From: Streptococcus zalophi
GTDB lineage: Bacteria > Bacillota > Bacilli > Lactobacillales > Streptococcaceae
Assembly (NCBI RefSeq): GCF_016481285.1
Contig: NZ_JAENBP010000009.1
Span: 1 to 61,298, forward strand
DNA: 61,298 bases
Direction: 5' to 3'
A program made the translations under genes and the position numbers. This document shows, one piece after another, positions 17,307 through 26,716 of the stretch. The notes under the pieces were generated by a model. It was given only the letters and a program-made list of their open reading frames with translations. It had not been told where the DNA came from and did no database searches. The stretch's first letter is position 1; each line of letters begins with the position of its first letter.

Positions 17307-17702
17307 CTAGTCGCTAATTCTAATGAAGTAACCATCTGGGTCTAAAACGGAAAATTCTCTAGGTGTCACCATTTTATCATCAACTCTAAACTGGAGTGTT
17401 GTCAACTCTTTTTTTATCGGGTAGTTGTTTTCAATCAAGCGTTGATAAATGTCAGTGATATTATCAACACCAAAGGTAAAATTGACTCCTCTGCCAAAAG
17501 GATAATGGAGCAACTCTAAGTCCTCTTTCTCCCCTTCTTCTAGCATGAGTTGAATCTTGCCCAAGGATAAAAAAATAAAGTTATCTTCGGGTCTTTCATA
17601 GGTAACGCTGAACCCGAGTAAACGCACATAAAAATCTTTCGATTTGTCAATATCGCTAACGATTAATTCTGGTATCAAATCATTGTATTCTAGTGGTGCC
17701 AT
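17307..17702 (-). CDS. VOC (glyoxalase/bleomycin-resistance-like) family protein
   Basis: The 131-residue protein is a single VOC-fold module pair: IPELIVSDIDKSKDFYVRLLGF at the N-terminus and REFSVLDPDGYFIRISD at the C-terminus. Members include glyoxalases, dioxygenases and bleomycin- or fosfomycin-binding proteins. This small form resembles the bleomycin-resistance-like branch, but the substrate cannot be told. It is 24 bases downstream of the NTF2-like gene on the same strand. Confidence 0.85.
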   Translation of the reverse strand: MAPLEYNDLIPELIVSDIDKSKDFYVRLLGFSVTYERPEDNFIFLSLGKIQLMLEEGEKEDLELLHYPFGRGVNFTFGVDNITDIYQRLIENNYPIKKELTTLQFRVDDKMVTPREFSVLDPDGYFIRISD

Positions 17703-17726
17703 AGGATACTCTTTTCTAGTTTTTGT

Positions 17727-18071
17727 TTAGCCTTCGTTCACTACGGTTCCTTGATGGAACAACAATTTCCAATCATTCTGATAAATAACCCAGATGGAAC
17801 TGCGATTGGTTTTTTGTCCGGTCATGTTATCAATCAACTGGTAAGTAGCAAGACATGACGTTTCAGACAAGGCTAAAACATTGTAGTCGATGATTTGGTA
17901 ATCACTTTCTAGCAGGTCTATTTTTTCAAAATCATTCTTATAGAAAATTCTGCCTGAGGCACCAAATTCTTTGTAGTCAGGATGAAGGACATCGAGATAA
18001 GTCTGGTCTTTTCTCTTGTCATTCGTTAAATGACGCCGTTCATAAGCTAAGATATCGGGTATTTTAGTCAT
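17727..18071 (-). CDS. NTF2-like (DUF4440-type) protein
   Basis: The 114-residue product has the pattern of a SnoaL/NTF2-like cone fold: an N-terminal helix (DILAYERRHLT), the FGASGRIF turn, and paired strands ending SSIWVIYQNDWKLLFHQGT. Such proteins bind small molecules or are simple enzymes. It has a GAGGGAAC ribosome site and leads a two-gene unit with the VOC gene. The function is unknown. Confidence 0.78.
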   Translation of the reverse strand: MTKIPDILAYERRHLTNDKRKDQTYLDVLHPDYKEFGASGRIFYKNDFEKIDLLESDYQIIDYNVLALSETSCLATYQLIDNMTGQKTNRSSIWVIYQNDWKLLFHQGTVVNEG

Positions 18072-18340
18072 GTTCCCTCTTTTTTTCCACTATTTCTTGT
18101 TAGAATGATTATCTAATCATATGTTTTAAAGCTTCAACTATGATTTTGATGTTGCTTCATTATATCATAAATGATAAGAGAAATGAAATTGTCATGCTAC
18201 TAGCTTGTTATATAGTTATCATTTCAAAACCTATTTTCAGCAACGGTATTTTACCATTAGATTAGCGCTATTTAGTCTTTTCATGATAAAATGATAGTAA
18301 GAAGGATAGGATGATTGCTTTAAAAAAGAGGGAGTTTAGC

Positions 18341-19177
18341 ATGAAAAAAAGACATAAGATCTTAGTTCTCATAGTGACTGTTTTTTCTTTGATGGGTCTA
18401 TTTGGCTGTCGTAAAGATAACAATCAAAAAAGTCAGTCAGTAAAGTCTACTACTGTTGAAACTACACTTGAGAAGACAAAAGAGACGACTGAAAATCCTA
18501 GTCAGTCAGACTCTGTCACCATTGAAGAAAGTCAGAAGAAATCCTCAGAGAATAATAAACCAGAGAATTCTCAAAAAGAGGTAACACAAAACCCACAAGT
18601 GATTGCAGGCATCCCTGTTGGTGCAAAGCATCAATTATCTGTTGAGGGTCAAGTGCAGCAAGTCTGGAATTATTGCGCGCCAACGACTGTTAGTATGATG
18701 CTGTCTTCTAAAGGGGTAGCAGTAGATCAATTCCAGCTAGCAAAAGAAATGGGCACTTATGAGCCTTTTGGCACTCATAATCGAGATGCCATTCGCATCC
18801 TAAACAAACATCTGTTTGGTTATGAATTTCCTTCAGGCAATCAAGCAGGCTATCGTTTAGCAACCGTTACGCAATCATCACTAAACTCACAAGATATGAA
18901 GCTATTTAAAGAACGTCTCATCCAAAACATCGCAGATGGCTACCCGATGTACTATACTATTGAATTATCCAAAGTATATCCTGGGAAAAAAGGAGAGCAT
19001 AATGTGATTGGAACGGGTTATCTGGAGACACCAGACGGCAAGGATATTGCCTTGTTATATTATATTGATCCTTCCCCTGTTTCTCAAGATAGTTATTATG
19101 GTGGGCTTAAAATCATTACGCCAGAGGAATTATTATCAGCAATGGTGGTCTGTGAAGAACCCAATTACGCTTGGTAA
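18341..19177 (+). CDS. Lipoprotein with C39-like cysteine peptidase domain
   Basis: I chose the ATG at 18341 rather than 18311 because it follows GAGGGAG and begins a proper signal (MKKRHK then a hydrophobic core). The lipobox is LFGC with Cys23. A Ser/Thr/Glu/Lys-rich linker runs to about residue 85. The Peptidase_C39_2-like domain follows: catalytic VWNYCAPTTVSMML with Cys112, the His in GEHNVIGTGY, and YYIDPSP as the Asp region. The protein would be tethered to the outer membrane face and could process a peptide or wall substrate. Its target is unknown and no bacteriocin or ABC transporter lies beside it. Confidence 0.85.
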   Translation: MKKRHKILVLIVTVFSLMGLFGCRKDNNQKSQSVKSTTVETTLEKTKETTENPSQSDSVTIEESQKKSSENNKPENSQKEVTQNPQVIAGIPVGAKHQLSVEGQVQQVWNYCAPTTVSMMLSSKGVAVDQFQLAKEMGTYEPFGTHNRDAIRILNKHLFGYEFPSGNQAGYRLATVTQSSLNSQDMKLFKERLIQNIADGYPMYYTIELSKVYPGKKGEHNVIGTGYLETPDGKDIALLYYIDPSPVSQDSYYGGLKIITPEELLSAMVVCEEPNYAW

Positions 19178-19691
19178 AACGTAAAAGATAAGACCTGCTA
19201 TGAGAATGGAAGTATCAATCTCCTTTCTCAGTTATCATGAGTGTGATTCCTTTTTCATTATATTGAGCGATAGATTTTTAATTATTCAAAAATGAATTGA
19301 TATGATTTGCAATTATTACCATTTTACATTACAATGAATGAAAGAGTTAATATAATTTTAGTTTTAAAGGGTTAACCATTGTTATTAATAACGAATGTTT
19401 AATCATTTGAATATTGTAATCTTTCATTTTGCTAGATGATATGTCATTTAAAATTAAAGGAAAAGTGAGAACTTTAAAGTTCATTGTTGAATGACATTTG
19501 GCGTTTTATTTAAAGATTTTTAAGTAGTAACAAAGGGTGTGTTCAACGAACACACCCTTTTAATATAGCAGTTGAACTATCTTTAATCACAAGGAGGCGA
19601 TGTTAATCGGTTGTGAACCAGCCAGCATTGTAATAGAAGTCCTACGATAACTAATCTTACAAAACTTAATTAAAAAGAGAAGGAAAATACT
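19178..19691. other. Long A/T-rich intergenic region with terminator
   Basis: I see no gene of normal length. A perfect 13-bp stem (19532-19544 with 19548-19560) with a T-tract is a clear terminator, about 350 bases after the lipoprotein gene. Between 19591 and 19650 an AAGGAGG followed by ATG opens a 16-codon frame, but the spacing is too short for a good start. The ribosome site of the next gene is AGAAGGAAAA. Confidence 0.6.
19532..19562 (+). terminator. Terminator with 13-bp stem
   Basis: AAAGGGTGTGTTC pairs with GAACACACCCTTT over a three-base loop, followed by T residues. Its distance from the upstream gene suggests that a short untranslated transcript could end here. Confidence 0.85.
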
Positions 19692-21515
19692 ATGATATCA
19701 TTCATGACAAAAAATCGCGACAATTTTTGGGTTTATCTCAAGTATCAGATTGTGACGAAGCTCGCTTTATCTGTTATTATTCTGCCACTTTACACTTTTT
19801 TACTCAATCTTTTAATCGCATCTAGCGGTAGAGATAATCTCTCAAGTGGGGATTATTTGAGTTTTGTCTTTAGTCTACAAGGTGTAGGGATGTTAATTCT
19901 TAGTTTAATTCTCTTTGTGAGTATTATAGGGATTGACGTCAGCTCATTTATTGCTCTCAGTACTATACAAAGAGAAAAAGAAGGCTACATCAAGAGCACT
20001 CAACTACTAAAGATTGGCTTACAATCGATAAGAAATTTACTGAATCCTGCCGGATTATTTGTGGCTTTCTACTTGACGATTTTAGTTCCTATAGCAGGCG
20101 CAGGAATGGGAGTTTCTTCTATCGGGAATATTAAAATTCCTAATTTTGTCACTTCAGTGATTTACAGCAAACCGCTTTATCTCGCTCTTTATACTGCTGT
20201 TGTTATCGTTATTACACTCATTACGATTTTACATATCTTCGCCTTTCATTATATTACTCTCACAGGAGATAATATTTTTGGTGCCTTAAAAAAAGCTAGA
20301 CAGTTATTCTTAGGCCACTGGAAAGCATTTCTTAAGAGAATGGTAAAGTTTTTTGGCTTTCTCTTAGCCATTTCACTCATTGGCGCTTTGATTGTCGGAG
20401 CAGGATTATTAGTTCTCTTAGCGTTACAAAATGTTAGCACAGAACTCTATCGTTTCTTTAACTGGTTACTCCTTTTATCAGTAGCCTTTATCGTCTTTAT
20501 GGTGACTGCTGTTGTTCTCCCATTTTTCATTCATACGTTGACAGATTTGTTCTATCAATTTAACGAAGAAGATGGTCATAAAGTAATCTTGACGCCGATG
20601 ATGGCTAAGTTACTAGAAACCTCAGGTAAACCTGTCAAACTAGGTTTCTTACAACGTTATGCCTTTAAAGTCTTTATGTCAGGAACAGCCCTTGTTATCT
20701 TACTAGCTTCTGTTATGTTTACCTTATTTTTCAACGAGATTTTTAAAATCAATCCTCATATTGATGTCATTGCTCATAGAGGTGGTGGTGACTTGGGCGT
20801 TGAAAATTCGATTGAGGGAATAGAAAGTGCGATTGCTGAAGGGACAGAATGGACTGAAATCGATGTTCAAAGAACCAAAGATGGTTACTATGTCCTTAAT
20901 CATGATAAAAATTATGCTCGTATTGCAGGTGTTGATAAAACACCGATGGAAATGACGCTAGCTGAGATTAAATCGCTAGATTTAACCAATGAATTTGAAG
21001 AAAATGCTCCAACTGCCAAGGTGCCAACATTGGAAGAATTGATTGCTGCTTCAAAAGATAATATTGGATTATTTATTGAATTAAAAGGAGCTAGTGCCGA
21101 TCATCAAATGGTTGATGATGTGGTGAAACAAATCAAAGAAAACAATCTTGGTGATAAGGCGGTTATCTTATCTCTTGATTATGACATTATCGAATACACT
21201 GAAAGCAAGTACCCAGAAATTGAAACGGGTTATCTCTACTTCTTTAATATCGGAAACCTGAAAGATTTAAAAGGAGACTATCTGATTATGGAAGAAAGAG
21301 AAGCCACTGATGACCATGTGGCTGCCATAAAAGAAAATGGTAAAAAAGTCATTGTCTGGACGGTTAACACACCAGAGTCGATTGATGAGTTTGTCAATTC
21401 AGACGTTGATGGGATTATTACTGACCATGTCAAACCTGTTAAACAAGCCCTTAAAGACAGAAGTAAAAGAAGCGATGTCGAAATCATTCTTCATGAACTT
21501 GGCTTATTAAACTAA
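19692..21515 (+). CDS. Membrane glycerophosphodiester phosphodiesterase
   Basis: The 607-residue protein has an N-terminal half with about six to eight membrane helices (GPDPase_memb type). A cytoplasm- or surface-facing GDPD domain follows from about residue 355. Catalytic motifs are AHRGGGDLGVENS and EIDVQRTKDGYYVLNHD, with ELKG and the C-terminal VIVWTVNT/GIITDHV segments. It cleaves glycerophosphodiesters or related lipid headgroups. Its role in lipid or lipoteichoic acid turnover is inferred. It heads a run of three membrane-protein genes. Confidence 0.92.
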   Translation: MISFMTKNRDNFWVYLKYQIVTKLALSVIILPLYTFLLNLLIASSGRDNLSSGDYLSFVFSLQGVGMLILSLILFVSIIGIDVSSFIALSTIQREKEGYIKSTQLLKIGLQSIRNLLNPAGLFVAFYLTILVPIAGAGMGVSSIGNIKIPNFVTSVIYSKPLYLALYTAVVIVITLITILHIFAFHYITLTGDNIFGALKKARQLFLGHWKAFLKRMVKFFGFLLAISLIGALIVGAGLLVLLALQNVSTELYRFFNWLLLLSVAFIVFMVTAVVLPFFIHTLTDLFYQFNEEDGHKVILTPMMAKLLETSGKPVKLGFLQRYAFKVFMSGTALVILLASVMFTLFFNEIFKINPHIDVIAHRGGGDLGVENSIEGIESAIAEGTEWTEIDVQRTKDGYYVLNHDKNYARIAGVDKTPMEMTLAEIKSLDLTNEFEENAPTAKVPTLEELIAASKDNIGLFIELKGASADHQMVDDVVKQIKENNLGDKAVILSLDYDIIEYTESKYPEIETGYLYFFNIGNLKDLKGDYLIMEEREATDDHVAAIKENGKKVIVWTVNTPESIDEFVNSDVDGIITDHVKPVKQALKDRSKRSDVEIILHELGLLN

Positions 21516-21536
21516 TAGCAAAGAAAGGGTGATGAA

Positions 21537-22052
21537 ATGATTATATATGTCATATTTTTAGCACTAATTGTAGGCATTGGATTTTTAACGAGACTACCCA
21601 AAGAAAGACGAATGGATATCCCAAAAGCCTTTCTTCTCATTGTTGTGGCACTAACCATCGGGATAATTAATTTTGTAGTACTCCATTTATTGGCATCTTT
21701 AACGCCCTTGTTAAGTGTTGTTTTGAGTGATGTGGCTTCCTTATTCATTTTGATTTTAAGTATCGCGATTATCTCGGGCATTATTTTATATTGGATTGGT
21801 GTTTGGTTAATTCCTAAATTGAAAATACCGATGAGTGTTATCGTTCTATCAGAATATATTATTCAGTGGGCATTGATTTATATTACTGTTTATCAAATCA
21901 CCTTTGATTCTTTATTTAAAGGGGAGGCAGCTGATCAAGTGGCTAAAATTGATGTGACGAATCCGACTCAAATGATGATTATGGTCCTACCATCTCTCAT
22001 CTCTATTTGGATTGCGGTTATTTTATATAGAATTAGAAAAAAAGATATTTAA
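21537..22052 (+). CDS. Multi-pass membrane protein, unknown function
   Basis: The 171-residue product has about five hydrophobic helices with a PKERRMDIPK loop near residue 21. No family was recognised. It lies 21 bases after the phosphodiesterase gene and about 60 bases before the CPBP protease gene on the same strand. The GAAAGGGTGA site supports the ATG at 21537. Confidence 0.75.
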   Translation: MIIYVIFLALIVGIGFLTRLPKERRMDIPKAFLLIVVALTIGIINFVVLHLLASLTPLLSVVLSDVASLFILILSIAIISGIILYWIGVWLIPKLKIPMSVIVLSEYIIQWALIYITVYQITFDSLFKGEAADQVAKIDVTNPTQMMIMVLPSLISIWIAVILYRIRKKDI

Positions 22053-22112
22053 GATTTGCAACTAATGCTTGTCATTTTATTAAATGACATAATGATAAAA
22101 AGGAGGAAACAT

Positions 22113-22982
22113 ATGTTTCACAGTAAAATAAATGCGATTAAGGCTGATGGTGCAAAAAAACTAATTTGGATACCCATTTTAATGGTATTAGTGGTCTCTG
22201 TTGCTATACCAGGTGTGATTCAAATGATTGTAGGGCTAGTATTGTCTTCACAAGAAGGTCAGTTGATTACATTGGCATCAGTTGTTCAAATGGCACTAAC
22301 ATTTTTTGCAACACTATTTGTCCTATTAGCAGTAGCTAAAATAAAAACGAAGGATTTAGGTTTTACTAAAAATGCTTCAAAAGATATCTCAAAAGGTTTG
22401 TTATATGGCTTTGGAGCCATTTCAGTGGTTGCCTTAGTTCTTGTTGTACTAGGTGCTGTTAATATGAGCTTTAATTTTCGCTTTGGGTCTATTCCAACCA
22501 TTATTCTTGCGATAGTAATGTTTGGTTTTCAAGGGCCATTAGAAGAATTGGTTTATAGATCTTACTTGATGCCTCATTTTGGCAAACAGTTAGGGATGGT
22601 CAAAGGAATTTTACTAAGTTCTGTCTTCTTTACTCTCATTCATGCTCTAAATCCTGGTATTGGTTTTATGCCTATCGTCAATCTTTTCCTAGCTAGTCTT
22701 GTTTTTTCATTAATCTACTACTTGACAGAAAGTTTTTGGTTGGTAGGAGCAGCACATGCTGTTTGGAATTTTTCACAAGGCATCATCTATGGCTCACTAG
22801 TGTCAGGAAATCCGATTAAAGAAAGTATTTTCACGGCTACACCAGTTAAAGGGATGGATTTCATCTCAGGAGGAAGCTTTGGTTTTGAAGGTGGTATCAT
22901 TACTTCCCTCTTAGGAATTATTTTGATGGTCTTACTGATTAGTGCGATTAAGAAAAAAAATAGAGCTTACACAAGAGCTTAA
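22113..22982 (+). CDS. CPBP family intramembrane metalloprotease
   Basis: An ATG at 22056 exists, but AGGAGG eight bases before 22113 fixes the start there, giving 289 residues. The Abi/CPBP signatures are EELVYR near residue 142, the FTLIHALNPG helix, and HAVWNF for the second His motif. About eight membrane helices are predicted. Relatives process prenylated or membrane substrates and some give bacteriocin self-immunity. No bacteriocin gene is nearby, so the role is open. Confidence 0.9.
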   Translation: MFHSKINAIKADGAKKLIWIPILMVLVVSVAIPGVIQMIVGLVLSSQEGQLITLASVVQMALTFFATLFVLLAVAKIKTKDLGFTKNASKDISKGLLYGFGAISVVALVLVVLGAVNMSFNFRFGSIPTIILAIVMFGFQGPLEELVYRSYLMPHFGKQLGMVKGILLSSVFFTLIHALNPGIGFMPIVNLFLASLVFSLIYYLTESFWLVGAAHAVWNFSQGIIYGSLVSGNPIKESIFTATPVKGMDFISGGSFGFEGGIITSLLGIILMVLLISAIKKKNRAYTRA

Positions 22983-22990
22983 CATAAAAT

Positions 22991-23022
22991 AAAAAGCATC
23001 TTTCTTAAGAAAGATGCTTTTT
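22991..23022. terminator. Bidirectional terminator
   Basis: AAAAAGCATCTTTCTT is followed directly by its reverse complement, ending in a T-tract. It separates the CPBP gene from the converging cupin operon. Confidence 0.88.
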
Positions 23023-23030
23023 TGTTAGTG

Positions 23031-23345
23031 TTAGTTGTCACTTGCTAATTCTAATTGTAAAAATTTAGTATTTTCATCTGCTTTAAAGTGGTGGTTTTGG
23101 TTAGTAGGGATAGAAACAAGACCATTTGCTTCTAGTGTTTGACTTTCTTTTTTATTGGTTAACACTAATTTTCCTTCAAGAACGATGATGAGTTTGGTCT
23201 TGGGACTTGATTCACTACTAATGGTTTCTCCTTTTGCCATTGCATACAAAACAAGCTTTTCTTTGATGTCTAGTTTTTGACTGAGAAGACGACTAGCAAT
23301 TTGATGGTCATGATAGTTAATGGCTTCTAAAAGATTTGGAATCAT
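23031..23345 (-). CDS. Cupin-domain protein 2
   Basis: The start at 23345 (MIPNLLEAINY) is preferred to the one at 23369, because GGAGG lies just before it and the upstream cupin's stop codon immediately precedes it. The 104-residue product is a single small cupin barrel (LIIVLEGKLVLT, GLVSIPTNQNHHF). The first metal motif seems degenerate and one His pair (NHHF) remains, so it may bind a ligand rather than catalyse. It is the last gene of a three-gene operon. Confidence 0.8.
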   Translation of the reverse strand: MIPNLLEAINYHDHQIASRLLSQKLDIKEKLVLYAMAKGETISSESSPKTKLIIVLEGKLVLTNKKESQTLEANGLVSIPTNQNHHFKADENTKFLQLELASDN

Positions 23346-23346
23346 T

Positions 23347-23685
23347 TTAAGCCTCCGGTTTGACAACAATCAGCAACATTTGAAAGGCTTCTTTGGCAAA
23401 TAAACTGTGTGGTATATTGGCTGGCATGATAATGGTTTCACCAGCAGACACGCTAAAGTTTTCTTCACCAATGGTAATAAGTGCTTCACCAGTTAGTATA
23501 TTGACCATAGCATCTCCAGGAGAGCTGTGGCGACCAATTTCTTGTCCCTTGTCAAGAGAAAAAAGAGTCATTCCTAAATCTTTTCGCTGGACGAGGGTTT
23601 TGCTGAGCATTTGCTCTTCTTCGATAGGGACTTCATTTTTTAAGTCTAGCACTTTACTCATTTCAATTTTTTCAATGTATGACAT
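23347..23685 (-). CDS. Cupin-domain protein 1
   Basis: The 112-residue single-domain cupin contains IGRHSSPGDAMVNILTGEALI (motif 1, with one His and a downstream Glu) and AGETIIMPANIPHSLFA (motif 2 with His). The function is not specified by sequence. It lies 14 bases downstream of the methyltransferase gene and one base upstream of the second cupin's ATG. That arrangement implies coupled expression of the three. Confidence 0.85.
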   Translation of the reverse strand: MSYIEKIEMSKVLDLKNEVPIEEEQMLSKTLVQRKDLGMTLFSLDKGQEIGRHSSPGDAMVNILTGEALITIGEENFSVSAGETIIMPANIPHSLFAKEAFQMLLIVVKPEA

Positions 23686-23699
23686 GTTATTCTCCTTTG

Positions 23700-24455
23700 T
23701 TACTTGATACTTGCAACAGCAATATAGCAGAGGTTTTTCCCGGTTTTACTGAAAAATCGTCTCATGTTGAGAAATTGCTCTCTGTTTTCTTTTTTCAAAC
23801 CACGAGAGACAATTTTAACACTATCCACAAGTCCTTCGTCTTTAATCATTCCAAACGGTGACATGAGAGTCATTTTCCCGTGAGTATAGTCAGATTTTGA
23901 GAAACCTGCATCTAGAATAAGGCGTCGCCAGTCATCTAATTGCAATGGTGTGACGTGGACGTTGATGGTTTGACTGAGTTGATTGAGGATAGCTTGAGTT
24001 TTAGGGTCTTCATAGGAAACATCATGAGTTAGTAAGACACCACCTGGTTTTAAGACACGATGGTATTCTTTAAGTGCCTTACTTTTAGCCTGATTGTTTA
24101 ACATGGTTAACATGGCTTCATTGATCACAACGTCAAAACTATTATCTTCAAAAGGCAATTTCATCGCATTAGCTTGCATGAGTGTAATATAATCTTCTAA
24201 CTGTGCTTTTTGAACATTTTCTTTTGCTTCTTTTAAAGCTTTTTTATCCATGTCAACACCAGTGATGTGGCAATGAAATTGTTGTGCCAAGTCGATGGCT
24301 GTTGTTCCTCGATTGCAAGCCACTTCAAGAACCTTACTTTTACTTGAAAAGTGACCTTTTTCAATTAACCAGTTGGTTGCTGTAATCCCTCCAGGACGCA
24401 ATCGTTTTTTCCCCAAACGTGCTAAAAATTGATGTCCAACTTCTTTACTTGACAA
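23700..24455 (-). CDS. Class I SAM-dependent methyltransferase
   Basis: The 251-residue protein has motif I VLEVACNRGTTAIDLA near residue 40, acidic motif II GVDMD, and FDVVINEAMLTML as motif IV, then YHRVLKPGGVLLTHD. It resembles UbiE/Methyltransf_11 small-molecule methylases. The substrate is unknown. GGGGGAAAG precedes the start. It heads the operon with two cupins, so a shared small-molecule pathway is plausible but unproven. Confidence 0.88.
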   Translation of the reverse strand: MSSKEVGHQFLARLGKKRLRPGGITATNWLIEKGHFSSKSKVLEVACNRGTTAIDLAQQFHCHITGVDMDKKALKEAKENVQKAQLEDYITLMQANAMKLPFEDNSFDVVINEAMLTMLNNQAKSKALKEYHRVLKPGGVLLTHDVSYEDPKTQAILNQLSQTINVHVTPLQLDDWRRLILDAGFSKSDYTHGKMTLMSPFGMIKDEGLVDSVKIVSRGLKKENREQFLNMRRFFSKTGKNLCYIAVASIK

Positions 24456-24637
24456 TAATCTTTCCCCCTTTGTTAAATGAGAGTCATTAAAAGTTTTTGC
24501 TCTCTTAATCGTCGTCTAATAATCATCTATACTATAACACTCTAGTGAAAAATAATCAATCGTGTCAAGAGTCTTACTTTTGACAACAAATAAAACCTTT
24601 ACAGATCTGTAAAGATTTTTCAGAGACAAGCTAGTTT

Positions 24638-26707
24638 TTAGCCATTATTTTTGAAACCACTCATACTTTTTAGGATAATCGTTGTAGTGGTTAAATTGTG
24701 AAGAATGGATAGAAGACTTGGTGAGATAAGGTTAAAGACACCTAGCAAAATTAAGCTACTGTTAATGGTGATGGTTTCTTTAACATTTTTTGAAACTCTT
24801 ATTTCAAGCTCTCTAGTAATATTTTCAAGGTCTAAGAGGCTGTCTAATTTATTGCTTGCTAGGACTAAATCACTGGTTTGTTTGCTAATATCAGCTGCAT
24901 CATGCATGACAGCACCAATGGTTGCTAGTGAGATGGCAGCAGAGTCATTTAACCCATCGCCAATCATCATCACTTTTTTACCCATCGTCATTTGTTTTTT
25001 GACAAAATCGTATTTATCTTCGGGAGTAACATTGGTTTTAATGTATTGGAAAGTGATATCCCCGATAAGATTTTGGGTTCTCTCTACAGTATCTCCTGTA
25101 AGGAGTGCTACTTCCTTGCCTTGACGTTGCAGGTAAGCAATCACCTCTTTTGCACCCTCTCTTAATGGGGTGTCAATTAAGAAAATACCAATTAACTGCC
25201 CATCATATCCAAGATAGAGAAGGTTGTATTGTTTTTGGTAGGAAGCAATCAACTCTTCTTGTTCTGATGTGATTTTGATCGCTTGTTCAGTCATTAGTTG
25301 ATAACTACCAATTGCTACTTGCTTGTCGTCAATGGTTGATAAGATACCGCGTGAAGCAATGTGTTTTAGTTGTCCGTGCATTTCTTCATGGATAATATGC
25401 TGCTCTTCAGCTTTTTGGACTACGGCAGTAGCAAGTGGATGGTGAATATGCTCTTCTAAACACGCGCCAATTCTGATAACATTTTCGGTAGAATAATGAT
25501 GGAAAGGAATGACTTTAAAGACCTTAGGGTCAGAGACGGTCAATGTGCCTGTTTTATCAAAAACAAACAAATCAATGTCATTATAGTTTTCCACCACGTC
25601 CATACTTTTAATGATAATGTCATGATCAACAGCCTCTTTAATGGCTGACAGGTAAGAAACAGGAATTGACAGTTTTAACGCACAGGAGAAGTCAACCAGT
25701 AGGAAAGACAAGGCTTTTTGGAAGGAACCTGTCAAGAAATAGGTGAGAAAGACGCCTAAAAAATTGTATTTGACCAGACGGTCAGCCAATTTGATAAATT
25801 TTCGCTGTTCACTCCCTTTTTTTGTTTCTGATTGCCTCATCAGTCGCATTAGTTCATGCAGACGATAATTGAGTGTGGCATTAGTGACTTTGATATAAAG
25901 TTCACCAGATTCCAAAATAGTGTTTGAATAAACAGTATCTTCATTTGTTTTAAAAACGGGGAAAAATTCGCCATTGAGAGAACTCTCATTGACCATACCA
26001 CTTCCAGCTGTGACGATACCATCAAACAATAATTCGTTACCAGCAGAAATAATGACAATGTCATTTTCCTTGATGTCTTTGCTGTGTTTTTCGACTTTTT
26101 GTTGGTTGTCCTCTAAAACCCAGACCATCTGTTCACGATTATTTAAACTATTTTCTAAATCTTCAATGGACTTTTTATTGGACCAATCATTTAATTGATC
26201 ACCCAAGCCCATGATAAACATGATAGATCCGGCTGTTTTAAATTGCCCCATGAGAATAGAGGTCGAAATAGCAGCACCATCAAGCACTTCCATCGTCAAT
26301 TCTTTTTTGGTTAAATGATTTAAGGCTTCTTTAATGTAGCGAGTGGCTTGGTAAATCGTATAACCATATTGAAGCGGCATTGGTAAAAATAAGCGTCTTG
26401 CTGCAAATTGCAGAAGTTCTTTTGAGACGATTTGATAAGGTGTCTCTTCTTTTTGATAGGGTTTTTCTAAAGCTATTTTGAGCTGTTTTTGATCAATGCT
26501 TTTTAGATAAAAAAGAGCAGACGAAAGAGCATAGCCTTCGTTCACAGTGATGGCTATGGTTTTTTCGTCTTGATAAAAATGAACCATCTTAATGGCTTCA
26601 TTTTGATGAGCCAATTCTTTGAGATAGTCTCTAACAGCATAACTACAAAGAAAAGGGCATTTCACCCTTATTCGACTATTGTTTTGATGCAATATTTTAA
26701 ATGTCAT
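24638..26707 (-). CDS. P1B-like heavy-metal P-type ATPase with atypical motifs
   Basis: The 689-residue protein has the core of a P-type pump: DKTGTLT (384-390), the HP motif in HIHHPLATAV, and GDGLNDSAAI. Two signatures are unusual. The intramembrane motif is SCALKLS (341-347) where copper and zinc pumps have CPC or CPH. The actuator loop reads SLNGE (about 243-247) where TGE is the rule. The N-terminus (1-90) shows no CxxC metal domain. The fourth helix with SCA resembles the divergent branch that includes mycobacterial Ctp-type pumps. The cargo cannot be assigned. The downstream partner in transcription order is the stop of a DUF6110 gene nine bases upstream. Confidence 0.88.
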   Translation of the reverse strand: MTFKILHQNNSRIRVKCPFLCSYAVRDYLKELAHQNEAIKMVHFYQDEKTIAITVNEGYALSSALFYLKSIDQKQLKIALEKPYQKEETPYQIVSKELLQFAARRLFLPMPLQYGYTIYQATRYIKEALNHLTKKELTMEVLDGAAISTSILMGQFKTAGSIMFIMGLGDQLNDWSNKKSIEDLENSLNNREQMVWVLEDNQQKVEKHSKDIKENDIVIISAGNELLFDGIVTAGSGMVNESSLNGEFFPVFKTNEDTVYSNTILESGELYIKVTNATLNYRLHELMRLMRQSETKKGSEQRKFIKLADRLVKYNFLGVFLTYFLTGSFQKALSFLLVDFSCALKLSIPVSYLSAIKEAVDHDIIIKSMDVVENYNDIDLFVFDKTGTLTVSDPKVFKVIPFHHYSTENVIRIGACLEEHIHHPLATAVVQKAEEQHIIHEEMHGQLKHIASRGILSTIDDKQVAIGSYQLMTEQAIKITSEQEELIASYQKQYNLLYLGYDGQLIGIFLIDTPLREGAKEVIAYLQRQGKEVALLTGDTVERTQNLIGDITFQYIKTNVTPEDKYDFVKKQMTMGKKVMMIGDGLNDSAAISLATIGAVMHDAADISKQTSDLVLASNKLDSLLDLENITRELEIRVSKNVKETITINSSLILLGVFNLISPSLLSILHNLTTTTIILKSMSGFKNNG

Positions 26708-26716
26708 TTGCTACTA

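Noticed and set aside
18311..18340. Upstream ATG for the C39-like lipoprotein
   Set aside because: It would place ten charged residues ahead of a proper signal peptide that has its own ribosome site at 18341.
19600..19650. Short 16-codon ORF after AAGGAGG
   Set aside because: The ribosome site is only two bases from the ATG, and the peptide has no recognisable property.
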